From Pelosinus baikalensis (GTDB lineage: Bacteria > Bacillota > Negativicutes > DSM-13327), in contig NZ_JAJHJB010000026.1 of assembly GCF_020819555.1 (NCBI RefSeq), positions 4,206 through 68,205 of the forward strand: 64,000 nucleotides of DNA. The letters are read 5' to 3'. Under the pieces are notes generated by a model that was not told the DNA's origin, ran no database searches, and saw only the letters and a list, made by a program, of their open reading frames with translations. The position numbers and the translations under genes were made by a program. The stretch's first letter is position 1; each line of letters begins with the position of its first letter. Positions 42,969 through 52,831 of the stretch are shown here, piece after piece.

Positions 42969-43853
42969 CTAGCGTTTTACTTCAACTTTAGCCATCTTTT
43001 CGTAATATTTTACTAAACTGCCATGATCCCCATCGCCCATGCCATCCACTTTAAGAGCCTGCATCATTTCCATAACAGCTGCAGTAAGAGGCAATGGAAC
43101 GCCCATATCATGGGATGTTTCCAATACATTCGCTAAATCTTTAATATGAAGGTTTATACGAAATCCTGGATCAAATTTACGATCCATCATAAGAGGTGCT
43201 TTGGCATCAAGAACCGTACTTCCAGCTAAACCACCGCGAATTGCCTGGTACACTAAATCCGGTTCTACTCCTGCTTTACTGGCTAACACTAATGCCTCTG
43301 AAACTGCTGCAATATTAAGGGCAACAATGACCTGATTGGCAAGTTTCGTCACGTTTCCTGCACCCACTTCACCAGTCCGTACAACAGAACCAGCCATGGC
43401 TTTCATTATAGGATAGCAGGTATCAAATACTTCTTGCTTGCCACCAACCATTACAGACATGGTACCATCAATCGCTTTAGGTTCACCGCCGCTCACAGGA
43501 GCATCTAACATATCTACGCCTTTTTCAGCAAGTTTCGCTGCCAATTCCCGGCTCACCAAAGGAGCGATGGAACTCATATCAATGAAGGTAGTGCCTTTTT
43601 TTGCTCCCTCTAATATACCATTTTCACCTAAAACCACTTCTTTTACATGAGGCGAGTTTGGCAGCATAGTGATGATAATATCCGCCTGCTGGGCTACTGC
43701 TTTTGCAGTGGCAGCACTCTTGGCTCCCGCTGCGACCACTTCATCTACTGCAGCTTGATTCCTATCCACGACAATAAGTTCATAGCCTGCCTTAAGTAAG
43801 TTTTTACTCATAGGCTTACCCATGATTCCTAGTCCAATAAATCCAATTTTCAT
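42969..43853 (-). CDS. garR: Tartronate semialdehyde (2-hydroxy-3-oxopropionate) reductase
   Basis: The ATG at 43853 (294 residues) follows GAAGGAG at good spacing. The Rossmann motif is KIGFIGLGIMGKPMSKNL, and the beta-hydroxyacid dehydrogenase signature is ISTPVSGGEP-like (MLDAPVSGGEPKAIDGT). The catalytic Lys is in GNVTKLANQV. It reduces tartronate semialdehyde to glycerate in the glucarate/galactarate route. It follows the glucarate dehydratase gene by 60 bp. The aldolase that should act between them is not beside them now. Confidence 0.9.
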   Translation of the reverse strand: MKIGFIGLGIMGKPMSKNLLKAGYELIVVDRNQAAVDEVVAAGAKSAATAKAVAQQADIIITMLPNSPHVKEVVLGENGILEGAKKGTTFIDMSSIAPLVSRELAAKLAEKGVDMLDAPVSGGEPKAIDGTMSVMVGGKQEVFDTCYPIMKAMAGSVVRTGEVGAGNVTKLANQVIVALNIAAVSEALVLASKAGVEPDLVYQAIRGGLAGSTVLDAKAPLMMDRKFDPGFRINLHIKDLANVLETSHDMGVPLPLTAAVMEMMQALKVDGMGDGDHGSLVKYYEKMAKVEVKR

Positions 43854-43913
43854 TTTCTTGACTCCTTCATTTTTCAATTTACGGTTACCAATAACCTATC
43901 CTTGTCTCTGCCT

Positions 43914-45269
43914 CTAGCGAACCAGGCAAGGACGTTTATTATCAAACTTCCAGTTTGGAATCAAATACTGCATCGCCATAGCATCATCCCGTGCACCTAA
44001 GCAATTTTCCACATAGAGTTTGTGTGCTTTCTCAATCTGCACCATATCTACTTCAACTCCAAGACCTGGCTTATCAGGAACAGCTACCATTCCACCAACT
44101 ATTTTTAATGGCTCTTTGGTCAAACGTTCTTGACCTTCCTGCCAAATCCAGTGAGTATCTAGAGCTGCGATTTTACCAGGCGCAGCGGCTCCCACATGGG
44201 TAAACATTGCCAGAGAAATGTCAAAGTGATTATTAGAATGGGATCCCCACGTTAATCCCCATTCATGGCACATCTGGGCAACTCGCACTGAACCTTGCAT
44301 GGTCCAGAAGTGAGGATCAGCTAAAGGAATATCCACTGAATGTAACTGAATGGTATGCCCCATCTGACGCCAATCAGTGGCAATCATATTGGTAGCAGTT
44401 GGCAGTCCTGTCGCCCTCCGAAACTCAGCCATTACTTCACGCCCAGAATACCCATTCTCAGCTCCACAAGGATCTTCAGCGTAAGCTAATACATGATGCT
44501 TATTGCTGCATAACCGAATTGCTTCGTTCAAAGACCATGCACCATTCGGATCAATGGTAATTCGTGCCTTTGGGAAACGCTCAGCCAACGCCGTAACCGC
44601 TTCAATCTCTTGATCGCCGCTTAGTACACCGCCTTTTAGCTTAAAGTCATTAAAACCGTAAAGCTCATGAGTAGCTTCAACCAGCCGGACAACAGCTTCT
44701 GGAGTTAACACCTCCTCATGGCGCAGTCGGTACCAATCATTTTTTGCATCCTGATTACTCAAATACGGTAGATCGGTCTTGGTGCGGTCGCCAACGTAGA
44801 ACAGATACCCCAGCATTTCCACTTCCTTGCGCTGCTGCCCTTGACCAAGCAATGCAGCAACGGGCACGCCTAGAAATTTGCCTACCAAATCCAGTAGTGC
44901 AGCTTCCAAGGCCGTGACAACATGAATGGCAATGCGCAAATCGAAAGTTTGCAACCCTCGTCCAGCCGAATCTCGATCTGCAAAACTCCGTCTTACGGTA
45001 TTAAGAATATTGTTATAAACACCAATTGATTTGCCAATGACCAACTCTCGCGCATCTTCCAACGTCTGGCGAATGCGTTCCCCTCCAGGAACCTCTCCAA
45101 CGCCTGTATTACCTGCATTGTCTTTTAGAATCACGATATTACGGGTAAAAAAAGGACTATGGGCACCACTGAGATTTAAGAGCATACTATCTTGGCCTGC
45201 AACAGGAATAACCTGCATTTCAATAATAATCGGCGCAGACGAACTACTTTCCTTTTTCTTCTGATCCAT
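43914..45269 (-). CDS. gudD: Glucarate dehydratase
   Basis: A 451-residue enolase-superfamily enzyme of GudD type: AGQDSMLLNLSGAHSPFFTRNIVIL near the N-terminus, the Lys in GFNDFKLKGG, metal acids in TIDPNGAW and YAEDPCG, and the catalytic His in WGSHSNNHFDIS. It dehydrates D-glucarate (or L-idarate) to 5-keto-4-deoxyglucarate. The coding region looks intact, but its original upstream neighbour and probably its promoter were removed by the deletion described at 45330-45510. Confidence 0.93.
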   Translation of the reverse strand: MDQKKKESSSSAPIIIEMQVIPVAGQDSMLLNLSGAHSPFFTRNIVILKDNAGNTGVGEVPGGERIRQTLEDARELVIGKSIGVYNNILNTVRRSFADRDSAGRGLQTFDLRIAIHVVTALEAALLDLVGKFLGVPVAALLGQGQQRKEVEMLGYLFYVGDRTKTDLPYLSNQDAKNDWYRLRHEEVLTPEAVVRLVEATHELYGFNDFKLKGGVLSGDQEIEAVTALAERFPKARITIDPNGAWSLNEAIRLCSNKHHVLAYAEDPCGAENGYSGREVMAEFRRATGLPTATNMIATDWRQMGHTIQLHSVDIPLADPHFWTMQGSVRVAQMCHEWGLTWGSHSNNHFDISLAMFTHVGAAAPGKIAALDTHWIWQEGQERLTKEPLKIVGGMVAVPDKPGLGVEVDMVQIEKAHKLYVENCLGARDDAMAMQYLIPNWKFDNKRPCLVR

Positions 45270-45329
45270 ATAACATCACTCCTAATTCATTACTTATCTT
45301 TGGACTATCCCATCCTTAAAATCTATCCT

Positions 45330-45449
45330 TTATTTCAACAATCCCATCTCTATTAACACCTTAGAAAGCTGCTCTCTTTCACTATGAGTCATGGCCCCTG
45401 CTGGCTCCATGCATGGTCCCGCTTCAATCCCAATAAGATAAGTGACTCT
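45330..45449 (-). pseudogene. 3' remnant of a DapA-family aldolase/dehydratase gene
   Basis: On the minus strand an open frame of ~39 codons reads ...YLIGIEAGPCMEPAGAMTHS... and ends ...IEMGLLK before a stop at 45330. The PAGAMTHSEREQL pattern is typical of the C-terminus of DHDPS/N-acetylneuraminate-lyase family proteins, which include 5-keto-4-deoxyglucarate dehydratase. Nothing of the other ~260 codons remains. It is in the same direction as gudD and 60 bp upstream of it. Confidence 0.6.
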
Positions 45450-46581
45450 TTAATCACAGCAGGAAAAGTACCAATCGAAAAGGCACATTGCACCTATCAT
45501 CGTCGATCAATTGATCATTGGTGCAATCATCGCTTTCCAGGATGTCACCCGCATTCAGGAAATGGAAGCGAGAATCCGCAACGAGTTAATCACCAGGAAA
45601 TTCATTGCTAAATACCACTTCACCGATCTATTAGGAGTCTCACCTCAGATGATTGAAATTAAGCGAATTGCACAAGAAATGTCTTTAATCGATGCCACCG
45701 TATTAATTTCAGGAGAATCCGGCACAGGAAAAGAGTTGTTTGCCCAAAGCATACACAACGAAAGCCAACGAAAAAATGGACCATTTGTTGCTGTCAACTG
45801 TGCGGCCTTGCCGCAAAACTTACTTGAAAGCGAATTATTCGGTTATGTAGAAGGAGCATTTACGGGCGCAACCAAAAAAGGAAAACCCGGTTTATTTGAA
45901 ATGGCTCATACGGGCACCATTTTTCTTGACGAAATCTCAGAAATGGATAAATACGCTCAAAGTCGCTTGCTTCGTGTGCTGCAGGAAAAGCAGGTCATGC
46001 GTCTCGGGGATGACAAATACATACCCGTTGATATGAGGATTATTGCAGCTACTAATAAAAATTTAGCGGGACTTATTAAAGAAGGACAATTTCGGCAAGA
46101 TCTTTTTTATCGACTTAAAGTACTAACCATGACGCTGCCTGCATTACGCAACAGAAAAAATGATATACAATATCTTGCACATCATTTCTTGGAATATTAT
46201 AAAAGACGACATTTTAAACAGTTGGATATTTCTGATTCTGGATATAACTATCTATCCGGATATTCCTGGCCAGGGAATGTTCGGGAATTAAAGTATTTCA
46301 TAGAAAGATTGGTGGTCATCGCCAGTGAAAAATGGATTACCGAAGATGTTATAAAAAAATATTGGCATGACAGAGAAGATGAAACAGAACTACCTTCCAT
46401 AGTGAGCGATGACCTTCCAGTAGACAATGCCCCTCTGCCGTCAGAAGACAAACGGATTGCTGATGCATTAGCACAATGCCATTCCAACATAACCCGCGCG
46501 GCTAAATTACTGGGAATGGATAGAAGCACACTTTATCGAAAATTGAAAGCTTATAAAATTGAAATCAAAAAAGCTTATTAA
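45450..46581 (+). pseudogene. 5'-truncated sigma-54-dependent activator
   Basis: From 45511 (a TTG without ribosome-binding site) the frame encodes 356 residues: the end of a PAS domain (IIGAIIAFQDVT), a complete AAA+ domain (Walker A GESGTGKE, GAFTGA loop, DEISEMDKYAQ) and a Fis-type helix-turn-helix (NITRAAKLLGMDRSTLYRKLKAY). Upstream, PAS-like residues continue in another frame (SLITAGKVPIEKAHC), implying a frameshift near 45490. The N-terminal sensor is gone. The intact AAA+ domain might still be made, but correct regulation is unlikely. It probably once activated the divergent glucarate genes. Confidence 0.7.
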
Positions 46582-46592
46582 AACAATAAGAA

Positions 46593-46662
46593 CTTTTGAA
46601 CCGCGAAGACGGGAAGAAAAAGGGCAGTGCCAAAACATTCGTTTCAGCACTGCCCTTTTACG
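46593..46662 (-). terminator. Terminator at the end of the hem operon with a repeat remnant beside it
   Basis: AGGGCAGTGC / GCACTGCCCT (46621-46658); read on the minus strand it is followed by TTTTTCTT. TTTTGAACCGCGAAGAC at 46593-46609 is the same dispersed-repeat remnant that precedes the dapL terminator. Confidence 0.85.
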
Positions 46663-46687
46663 AAGGGTTATTCATTATCTCAGTATG

Positions 46688-48004
46688 TTATTTATTGTTT
46701 TTATGGTACTCTGCCACTTTAGCAAAAGCATAACCGCTTGCTGCAATCGTAGCAGCAATATCTTCTTCCGAATGAGCAGCAGACATAAATCCTGCTTCAA
46801 ATTGAGACGGTGCCATATATACGCCTTGCTTTAACATCTCATGAAAGAAGGTATTGAATGCACCAATATCCGATTGTTTCGCACTCTCATAATCATATAC
46901 AGGTTGGTCTGTGAAGAACATGCCAAACATGGCACCAAGCTGATGGTACTGCAATGTAAAACCATACTTCTCGCCTTGAGCGCGAATTCCGGCACATAAA
47001 GTTTTGGTTTTCTCAGCTAACTTCTCATACAGTCCAGGTGTTTGCGACAAGAGGGTAAGAGTGGTAATCCCTGCTGTCATTGCCAACGGATTGCCGCTTA
47101 GTGTACCTGCCTGATATACAGGGCCAGCAGGAGAAATGAACTCCATAATATCCTGCCTGCCGCCATAGGCACCTACGGGCAAACCGCCGCCGATAATCTT
47201 TCCTAAACAAGTCAAATCTGGTTTTATGCCGAACACTGACTGTGCTCCGCTGTAAGCCACACGAAAACCAGTCATAACCTCATCAAATATCAGCAAAGAA
47301 CCATATCGCTGAGTAATGTCACGTACGGCTGCCAGGTATCCTTCTTGCGGCAGCACCATTCCCATGTTGCCGGCAACAGGTTCAATAATGACGGCAGCAA
47401 TTTCTTCGCCATATTGAGAAAAGACCTCTGTCAGAGCTGATATATCATTATAATTTACGGAAATCGTTCCACCGGCAACAGCGTCAGATACGCCAGGACT
47501 GTCAGGTACACCTAAGGTAGCCGCCCCTGACCCTGCCTTTACCAGCAGACTATCATGATGTCCATGATAGCAGCCAATAAATTTAACAATTTTGCTGCGA
47601 TTGGTATACGCTCTTGCTAAACGCAATACACTCATGGTAGCCTCTGTTCCTGAATTCACCATGCGTATCAATTCCATAGAAGGGACGGCCTGCTGCACTA
47701 ATTTAGCCAAGGTAGTCTCTAAAAGAGTAGGTGCTCCATAACTTGTTCCATTAGACACAGCTTGAACTAAGGCTTCTACTACCGCAGGATGAGCATGACC
47801 TAAAATCATCGGACCCCATGATCCAACATAATCAATATATTGATTCGAATCAATATCATATAAGCGGCTGCCTGCAGCCCTCGCAATAAAAGGCGGCGTT
47901 CCGCCAACACCTCGAAAGGAACGTACAGGACTATTAACGCCCCCTGGTATATACTGCTTTGCTTCATTAAATGCTTCAGTCGATTTATTTAAATGAAATG
48001 CCAT
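46688..48004 (-). CDS. hemL: Glutamate-1-semialdehyde 2,1-aminomutase
   Basis: The 438-residue length matches HemL. The start MAFHLNKSTEAFNEAKQYIPGGVNSPVRSF is the family N-terminus, preceded by GGAGG. PLP lysine K269 lies in CLGKIIGGGLPVGAYGG; GTEATMSVLRLAR and FDEVMTGFRV are conserved. It converts glutamate-1-semialdehyde to 5-aminolevulinate, the second step of the C5 pathway. It is the last gene of the operon, 45 bp after hemB. Confidence 0.97.
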   Translation of the reverse strand: MAFHLNKSTEAFNEAKQYIPGGVNSPVRSFRGVGGTPPFIARAAGSRLYDIDSNQYIDYVGSWGPMILGHAHPAVVEALVQAVSNGTSYGAPTLLETTLAKLVQQAVPSMELIRMVNSGTEATMSVLRLARAYTNRSKIVKFIGCYHGHHDSLLVKAGSGAATLGVPDSPGVSDAVAGGTISVNYNDISALTEVFSQYGEEIAAVIIEPVAGNMGMVLPQEGYLAAVRDITQRYGSLLIFDEVMTGFRVAYSGAQSVFGIKPDLTCLGKIIGGGLPVGAYGGRQDIMEFISPAGPVYQAGTLSGNPLAMTAGITTLTLLSQTPGLYEKLAEKTKTLCAGIRAQGEKYGFTLQYHQLGAMFGMFFTDQPVYDYESAKQSDIGAFNTFFHEMLKQGVYMAPSQFEAGFMSAAHSEEDIAATIAASGYAFAKVAEYHKNNK

Positions 48005-48049
48005 GAGTAGACCTCCTAAAAATAATAAGGTGGTTTATTGTCTCTATTC

Positions 48050-49024
48050 TTATTCCTCTTTTAACCAGCGGGCAACATCCATCGCATGATAGGTAATAAT
48101 AATATCCGCCCCGGCCCGTTTCATGCTAACCAGTGTTTCCATCACTATACGCTTTTCATCAATCCATCCTTGGGCTGCTGCAGCTTTAACCATGGAATAT
48201 TCACCACTTACGTTATAAACTGCCAAAGGATAATCAAAACGATCCCTAACTTGACGAACAATGTCCAAATAAACCAAGGCTGGTTTCACCATAATAATAT
48301 CTGCACCTTCTGCAATATCTAACTCGACCTCGCGCATGGCTTCCCGACTATTAGCCGGGTCCATTTGGTAGCTTTTGCGATCACCAAATTGCGGTGCTGA
48401 ATCAGCAGCGTCACGGAATGGTCCATAATAAGCAGATGCATATTTTACGGCATAAGACATAATTGATACATTGCTATAGCCACTTTCATTTAACGCATTG
48501 CGAATAGCTAATATACGTCCATCCATCATATCAGAAGGCGCTATGATATCAGCGCCTGCCTGCGCCTGGCTCACAGCGGTTTTTGCCAGTAATTCCAAGG
48601 TACTGTCATTATCAACCTCTCGACCTTTCAGCAAGCCGCAATGACCATGGCTGGTATACTCACACAGACATACATCACCAATCACTACGATTTCAGGTAA
48701 CGCCGCCTTAATCAGACTCATTGCTTTTTGCACAGGACTATTCATATCCCAGGCACTTGATCCTTCTGCATCTTTATATTCAGGAAGACCGAAAATGATA
48801 ACTGCCGGTATACCTAAGGAAAATGCCTCAGCGGCTTCCTTGACTGCCATATCGGGAGACAAATGAAAAACACCTGGCATAGAAGAAATTTCCCTGCGTA
48901 TTTGATTTCCTGGAACCACAAACAAAGGATATACTAGATTACCAACCTCAAGAGTTGTTTCCCGAACTAACTGTCGTATTCCGGCAGAAGCTCTAAGACG
49001 TCGCGGACGAAGCAAAGAACTCAT
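48050..49024 (-). CDS. hemB: Porphobilinogen synthase (delta-aminolevulinate dehydratase)
   Basis: At 324 residues with the active-site lysines K194 (SYAVKYASAYYGPFRDAADS) and K247 (IIMVKPALVYLD). A cysteine-rich zinc-type site VCLCEYTSHGHCGLL (C119, C121, C129) suggests a zinc-dependent enzyme. It joins two 5-aminolevulinate molecules. The start overlaps the cobA/hemD stop by 4 bp, so translation is coupled. Confidence 0.97.
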   Translation of the reverse strand: MSSLLRPRRLRASAGIRQLVRETTLEVGNLVYPLFVVPGNQIRREISSMPGVFHLSPDMAVKEAAEAFSLGIPAVIIFGLPEYKDAEGSSAWDMNSPVQKAMSLIKAALPEIVVIGDVCLCEYTSHGHCGLLKGREVDNDSTLELLAKTAVSQAQAGADIIAPSDMMDGRILAIRNALNESGYSNVSIMSYAVKYASAYYGPFRDAADSAPQFGDRKSYQMDPANSREAMREVELDIAEGADIIMVKPALVYLDIVRQVRDRFDYPLAVYNVSGEYSMVKAAAAQGWIDEKRIVMETLVSMKRAGADIIITYHAMDVARWLKEE

Positions 49025-50547
49025 TTTTGAGCCTCCTCATATAGCGTTTTAATGACTTCTATCATACCGTGAATCGTGTACTCCTCACCAATCACATCCG
49101 GAGTAATGCCATGTTCCAAGCACGTGCCGGCAGTGATCGGACCAATGCACGCAATCTTGGCATTTTTTAAGAGTTCCGCTCCCTGGTCTCCTAATAAATT
49201 CAGTAAATTGGTTACTGTAGAGGAGCTGGTGAATGTTACAAGATCGATATCTCCTGCTTTTAGCTTTTCTGATAGAATCTTACCATCCGTATCCCCAGTA
49301 AGAGTGCGATAGACAGGAACGACATTTACCCTTGCTCCCATTTCTCCTAATTTTTCCGGTAAAAGATCTCTTGCTACCAACGCTCTCGGAATAAGCACTG
49401 ACATACCTGGCTGAATCCTGCCAGTCACTGCAGCAACAATACCTTCAGCTCTAAATTCCAAAGGAACAATGTCTGCTAAAATTCCATAATCTTTTAGCCT
49501 TGCTGCTGTTTGTGCACCAATGGCAGCAACCTGAATGCTGCCTAAAGCCCGACTATCTTTCCTCATGCTATGTAAACGCTTAAAGAAATATTCAACACCA
49601 TTAACGCTGGTAAAAATCAGCCAATCATACGTCGTTAATTTTTTAATTGATTCATCCAGTTCAGCATAGCTCTCTGGCGGAACCAGTTTGATGGCTGGTG
49701 CTTCTATACATTGTGCTCCCAAAGCTTCTAATTGACCTGTTAAGACACTGGCCTGTTCTCTTGCACGAGTAACCAATGCAGTTTTCCCAAACAGCAAACG
49801 CTGATCAAACCAGCCCAACTGTTCACGCAATTTTACAACTTCGCCGACAATAAAAATAGCTGGCGGCTTGATTCCTGCTTTTGCCACATCCTCAGCAGCG
49901 TTCCCTACCGTCGTGACTAAAACCCGCTGCTCAGGTTTCGTTCCCCAGCGAATCACTGCAGCAGGTGTATTTGCCGAGCGGCCATGCTCAATCAGTTTGG
50001 ATGTAATATGAGGCAGATTTTCTACTCCCATTAAAAATACTAAGGTATCTACCCCAGTAGATATATGTGACCACTTAATCGTTGATTCCGGCTTAGTAGG
50101 ATCTTCATGTCCAGTGATTACCGCAAATGAAGTCGCAATCCCTCGATGGGTGACAGGAATGCCAGCATAAGCAGGTACTGAAATGGCTGAGGTTATCCCA
50201 GGTACAATTTCAAAAGAAATATGATTTTCTACTAAGGTTAGTGCTTCTTCACCGCCCCGCCCAAAGACGAAAGGATCTCCGCCTTTCAGTCGCACTACAT
50301 TTTTACCCTCTTTTGCTTTATCCACTAGCAGCTGGTTAATATCTTCCTGACGCATCGTATGATCACTAGAAGCCTTGCCTACATAAATAAGCTCTGCATC
50401 TTCTCTAGCTGTCGACAACAATCGATCATCTGCTAATCGATCATATACAATCGTATCTGCTTGCTGTATATATTCGAGGGCTTTCACACTAATGAGCTTA
50501 TAGTCCCCCGGACCTGCTCCTACTAAATAAACAATTCCTTGCCTCAT
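49021..50547 (-). CDS. Uroporphyrinogen-III methyltransferase / synthase fusion
   Basis: The 508 residues carry two enzymes. Residues ~1-245 are a SUMT/CobA methyltransferase (YLVGAGPGDYKLISVKAL, VVRLKGGDPFVFGRGGEE, AGIPVTHRG). Residues ~255-505 are uroporphyrinogen-III synthase HemD (ALVTRAREQASVLTGQLEALGA, DWLIFTSVNGVEYFF, FTSSSTVTNLL). The fusion closes the ring and methylates it to precorrin-2, feeding siroheme and cobalamin. The pairing is common in clostridia and Negativicutes. Confidence 0.95.
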   Translation of the reverse strand: MRQGIVYLVGAGPGDYKLISVKALEYIQQADTIVYDRLADDRLLSTAREDAELIYVGKASSDHTMRQEDINQLLVDKAKEGKNVVRLKGGDPFVFGRGGEEALTLVENHISFEIVPGITSAISVPAYAGIPVTHRGIATSFAVITGHEDPTKPESTIKWSHISTGVDTLVFLMGVENLPHITSKLIEHGRSANTPAAVIRWGTKPEQRVLVTTVGNAAEDVAKAGIKPPAIFIVGEVVKLREQLGWFDQRLLFGKTALVTRAREQASVLTGQLEALGAQCIEAPAIKLVPPESYAELDESIKKLTTYDWLIFTSVNGVEYFFKRLHSMRKDSRALGSIQVAAIGAQTAARLKDYGILADIVPLEFRAEGIVAAVTGRIQPGMSVLIPRALVARDLLPEKLGEMGARVNVVPVYRTLTGDTDGKILSEKLKAGDIDLVTFTSSSTVTNLLNLLGDQGAELLKNAKIACIGPITAGTCLEHGITPDVIGEEYTIHGMIEVIKTLYEEAQK

Positions 50548-50622
50548 TATTTTCTCCTCCTGTTAGAACGTAATTTATATTCTAGATGATAGCAAAGAAC
50601 ATATTGCGTTCTTTTTGAACCA

Positions 50623-51555
50623 TTAATGATTTACTTCTAGTTCTTGCAGAATCTCTCGTCCACCCTCGCCGAGCATCCGTTGTGCTAAATCACGACCAAG
50701 CTTCTTGCCATCCTGAGGACTCCCACTAATGGTTTGTCGAATCTGACGCGCTCCATCCACTGACAAGATAGCCGCTTCTAACGTTAATACCGCTTGTTCT
50801 ATTCTCCCGAACACACCAATGGGAATCTGGCAACCGCCTTCTACTTCAGCCAAATACGCCCGTTCTGCTTCTACAGCCCAGCGAGTCTCCTGATGATTTA
50901 AAAAAGCAAGCATCTGTAATACTTCTGCATCATTACTGCGCGCCTCAATAGCCAAAGCCCCTTGTCCCACTGCTGGCAAACAAATATCCTGGGGCAATAC
51001 TTGAGTAATTTTCTCTTGCCAGCCCAAACGCTTTAAACCAGCAACGGCTAAGATAATCCCATCGAACTCGCCATTCTCTAATTTTTTTAGCCTGGTATCC
51101 AGGTTTCCCCGTAGGTCACCAATCTTAAGATCTGACCGATATTTAAGCAGCTGTGCCTTTCGCCTTAAACTTGAAGTCCCGACCCTGGAACCTTTTGGTA
51201 AATTGTCAACGGTGCCATAGTTAGGGCTGATAAAAGCATCCCCAGGGTCCACACGCTCAGTAATAGCAGCCAGCAGCAATCCCTCTGGCAGCTCGGTTGG
51301 CATATCCTTTAAGCTGTGCACGGCCAAATCGATTTGCCCATCCAACATTGCCGTTTCTAATTCTTTGGTGAATAAACCCTTACCGCCAATTCTAGCCAAA
51401 GGTACATCTAAAATTTTATCACCAGTAGTTACAATATGAAGCAGCTCTACATCCACATCAGGATACTGAGCTCTTATACAGTCAGCAATATGATTTGCCT
51501 GCCATAGAGCCAGCTTACTGCCCCGCGTACCGATAGTAATTTTTTTTCTTTTCAC
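50623..51555 (-). CDS. hemC: Hydroxymethylbilane synthase (porphobilinogen deaminase)
   Basis: A 310-residue protein: TIGTRGSKLALWQA at the N-terminus, the arginine-rich GTSSLRRKAQLL (~127-138), GDLRGNLDTRL, and the dipyrromethane-bearing Cys242 in VEGGCQIPIG. It polymerises four porphobilinogens. Its first 41 bases overlap the 3' end of hemA, so the ribosome-binding site sits inside hemA and translation is likely coupled. Confidence 0.97.
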   Translation of the reverse strand: MKRKKITIGTRGSKLALWQANHIADCIRAQYPDVDVELLHIVTTGDKILDVPLARIGGKGLFTKELETAMLDGQIDLAVHSLKDMPTELPEGLLLAAITERVDPGDAFISPNYGTVDNLPKGSRVGTSSLRRKAQLLKYRSDLKIGDLRGNLDTRLKKLENGEFDGIILAVAGLKRLGWQEKITQVLPQDICLPAVGQGALAIEARSNDAEVLQMLAFLNHQETRWAVEAERAYLAEVEGGCQIPIGVFGRIEQAVLTLEAAILSVDGARQIRQTISGSPQDGKKLGRDLAQRMLGEGGREILQELEVNH

Positions 51556-52831
51556 GATGTCTGCCCTCTCCTATTGTATCAAGTTTAAACAAATCCAGTA
51601 TTGCATCTAAATAGAACTGTTCTTTATGTGTACAGGCTCCCTCATTAATGCAAACCATAGGATCTCTTAACATTTTACGTATAATCATCTTCGACATATT
51701 TTCCACGGCCTTACGTTCATCTGCTGTAATATCAGGCAATTTTGTCAGCGCTCGCTTCAACTCTCGCTGACGAATTTTTTCTGCCTTATCTGTCAAACGT
51801 GCCATAACAGGACGAAGTGATAAATAACGGAATTTAATCATCAATTCCTCTAACTCTTTTTTTATAATTTCTTCAGCCAATTCAGCTTCCTGTTCCCTTA
51901 AACGAACATTGGACTCTACAACCGCTTCCAAATCATCAATGTTATATAAACGTACTCCCGCAATAGCAGATACCTCAGGTTCCACATCCCGGGGTACAGC
52001 AATGTCAATAATAATTATAGGACGTCCTTGACGCTTGGGCATTAAATGAGCCACATCCCAGGCACGTATCACGTAATGAGGAGCACCAGTAGAAGTAATA
52101 ATAATATCAGCATCCACAGCACTTTTCATAAAACTTTCAAAGGGTACGGCTACTCCTCGAAATTGTTCAGCCAACTCTACCGCTCTTTCGTATTTACGAT
52201 TGGAAACGATTACCGTTTTGACACCATTTCCTACTAAATGCTTTGCTGTAAGTTCACCCATTTGTCCCGCCCCCAGCAATAACACATTGGAAGCAGATAA
52301 ATTACCAAAAACGTTCTTAGCTAGCTCTACAGCGGCATAGCTGACAGACACTGCACTATGGGCGATTCGGGTTTCACTGCGAACCTTCTTACCCACAGCA
52401 ATGGCTCTGTTAAATAACGTATTGAGTACTGTACTTGTAGTGCCAACATCCCTAGCTACTGAATAAGCCTTCTTTACCTGACTTAAAATTTGACCTTCCC
52501 CTATAATAAGAGAATCAAGACTTGCCGATACCCGGAATAAATGTTCAATACAATCTTCTTCCACATAAAAAAAGAAGTCTTCCATATCAAGAGTGCTTTC
52601 GGATATTCGTTGCAAAAATTGCTGCATTACCGGAAATCCATCTTCCGCATCATCTACTACAGCATACATCTCTGTGCGATTACAGGTAGACAGTAATACA
52701 CATTCGCTAATTTCTTCATATTCATGAAGATGATTCAATGCCGTTTTAATCTTATCCTCAGAAAAAGTAAAACATTCCCGCACATCTACCGATGCTGTCT
52801 TATGATTGAGTCCTAGTACAACCAATTGCAT
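51515..52831 (-). CDS. hemA: Glutamyl-tRNA reductase
   Basis: The 438 residues start MQLVVLGLNHKTASVDVRE and carry the catalytic Cys50 in LLSTCNRTEMY, the NADPH domain (LLLGAGQMGELTAKHL) and the C-terminal dimerisation helices. It reduces glutamyl-tRNA to glutamate-1-semialdehyde. It overlaps the upstream precorrin-2 dehydrogenase gene by 32 bp and hemC by 41 bp. The C-terminal ~20 residues, rich in Arg/Lys/Tyr (REKKKNYYRYAGQ), lie in the hemC overlap. Confidence 0.97.
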   Translation of the reverse strand: MQLVVLGLNHKTASVDVRECFTFSEDKIKTALNHLHEYEEISECVLLSTCNRTEMYAVVDDAEDGFPVMQQFLQRISESTLDMEDFFFYVEEDCIEHLFRVSASLDSLIIGEGQILSQVKKAYSVARDVGTTSTVLNTLFNRAIAVGKKVRSETRIAHSAVSVSYAAVELAKNVFGNLSASNVLLLGAGQMGELTAKHLVGNGVKTVIVSNRKYERAVELAEQFRGVAVPFESFMKSAVDADIIITSTGAPHYVIRAWDVAHLMPKRQGRPIIIIDIAVPRDVEPEVSAIAGVRLYNIDDLEAVVESNVRLREQEAELAEEIIKKELEELMIKFRYLSLRPVMARLTDKAEKIRQRELKRALTKLPDITADERKAVENMSKMIIRKMLRDPMVCINEGACTHKEQFYLDAILDLFKLDTIGEGRHREKKKNYYRYAGQ

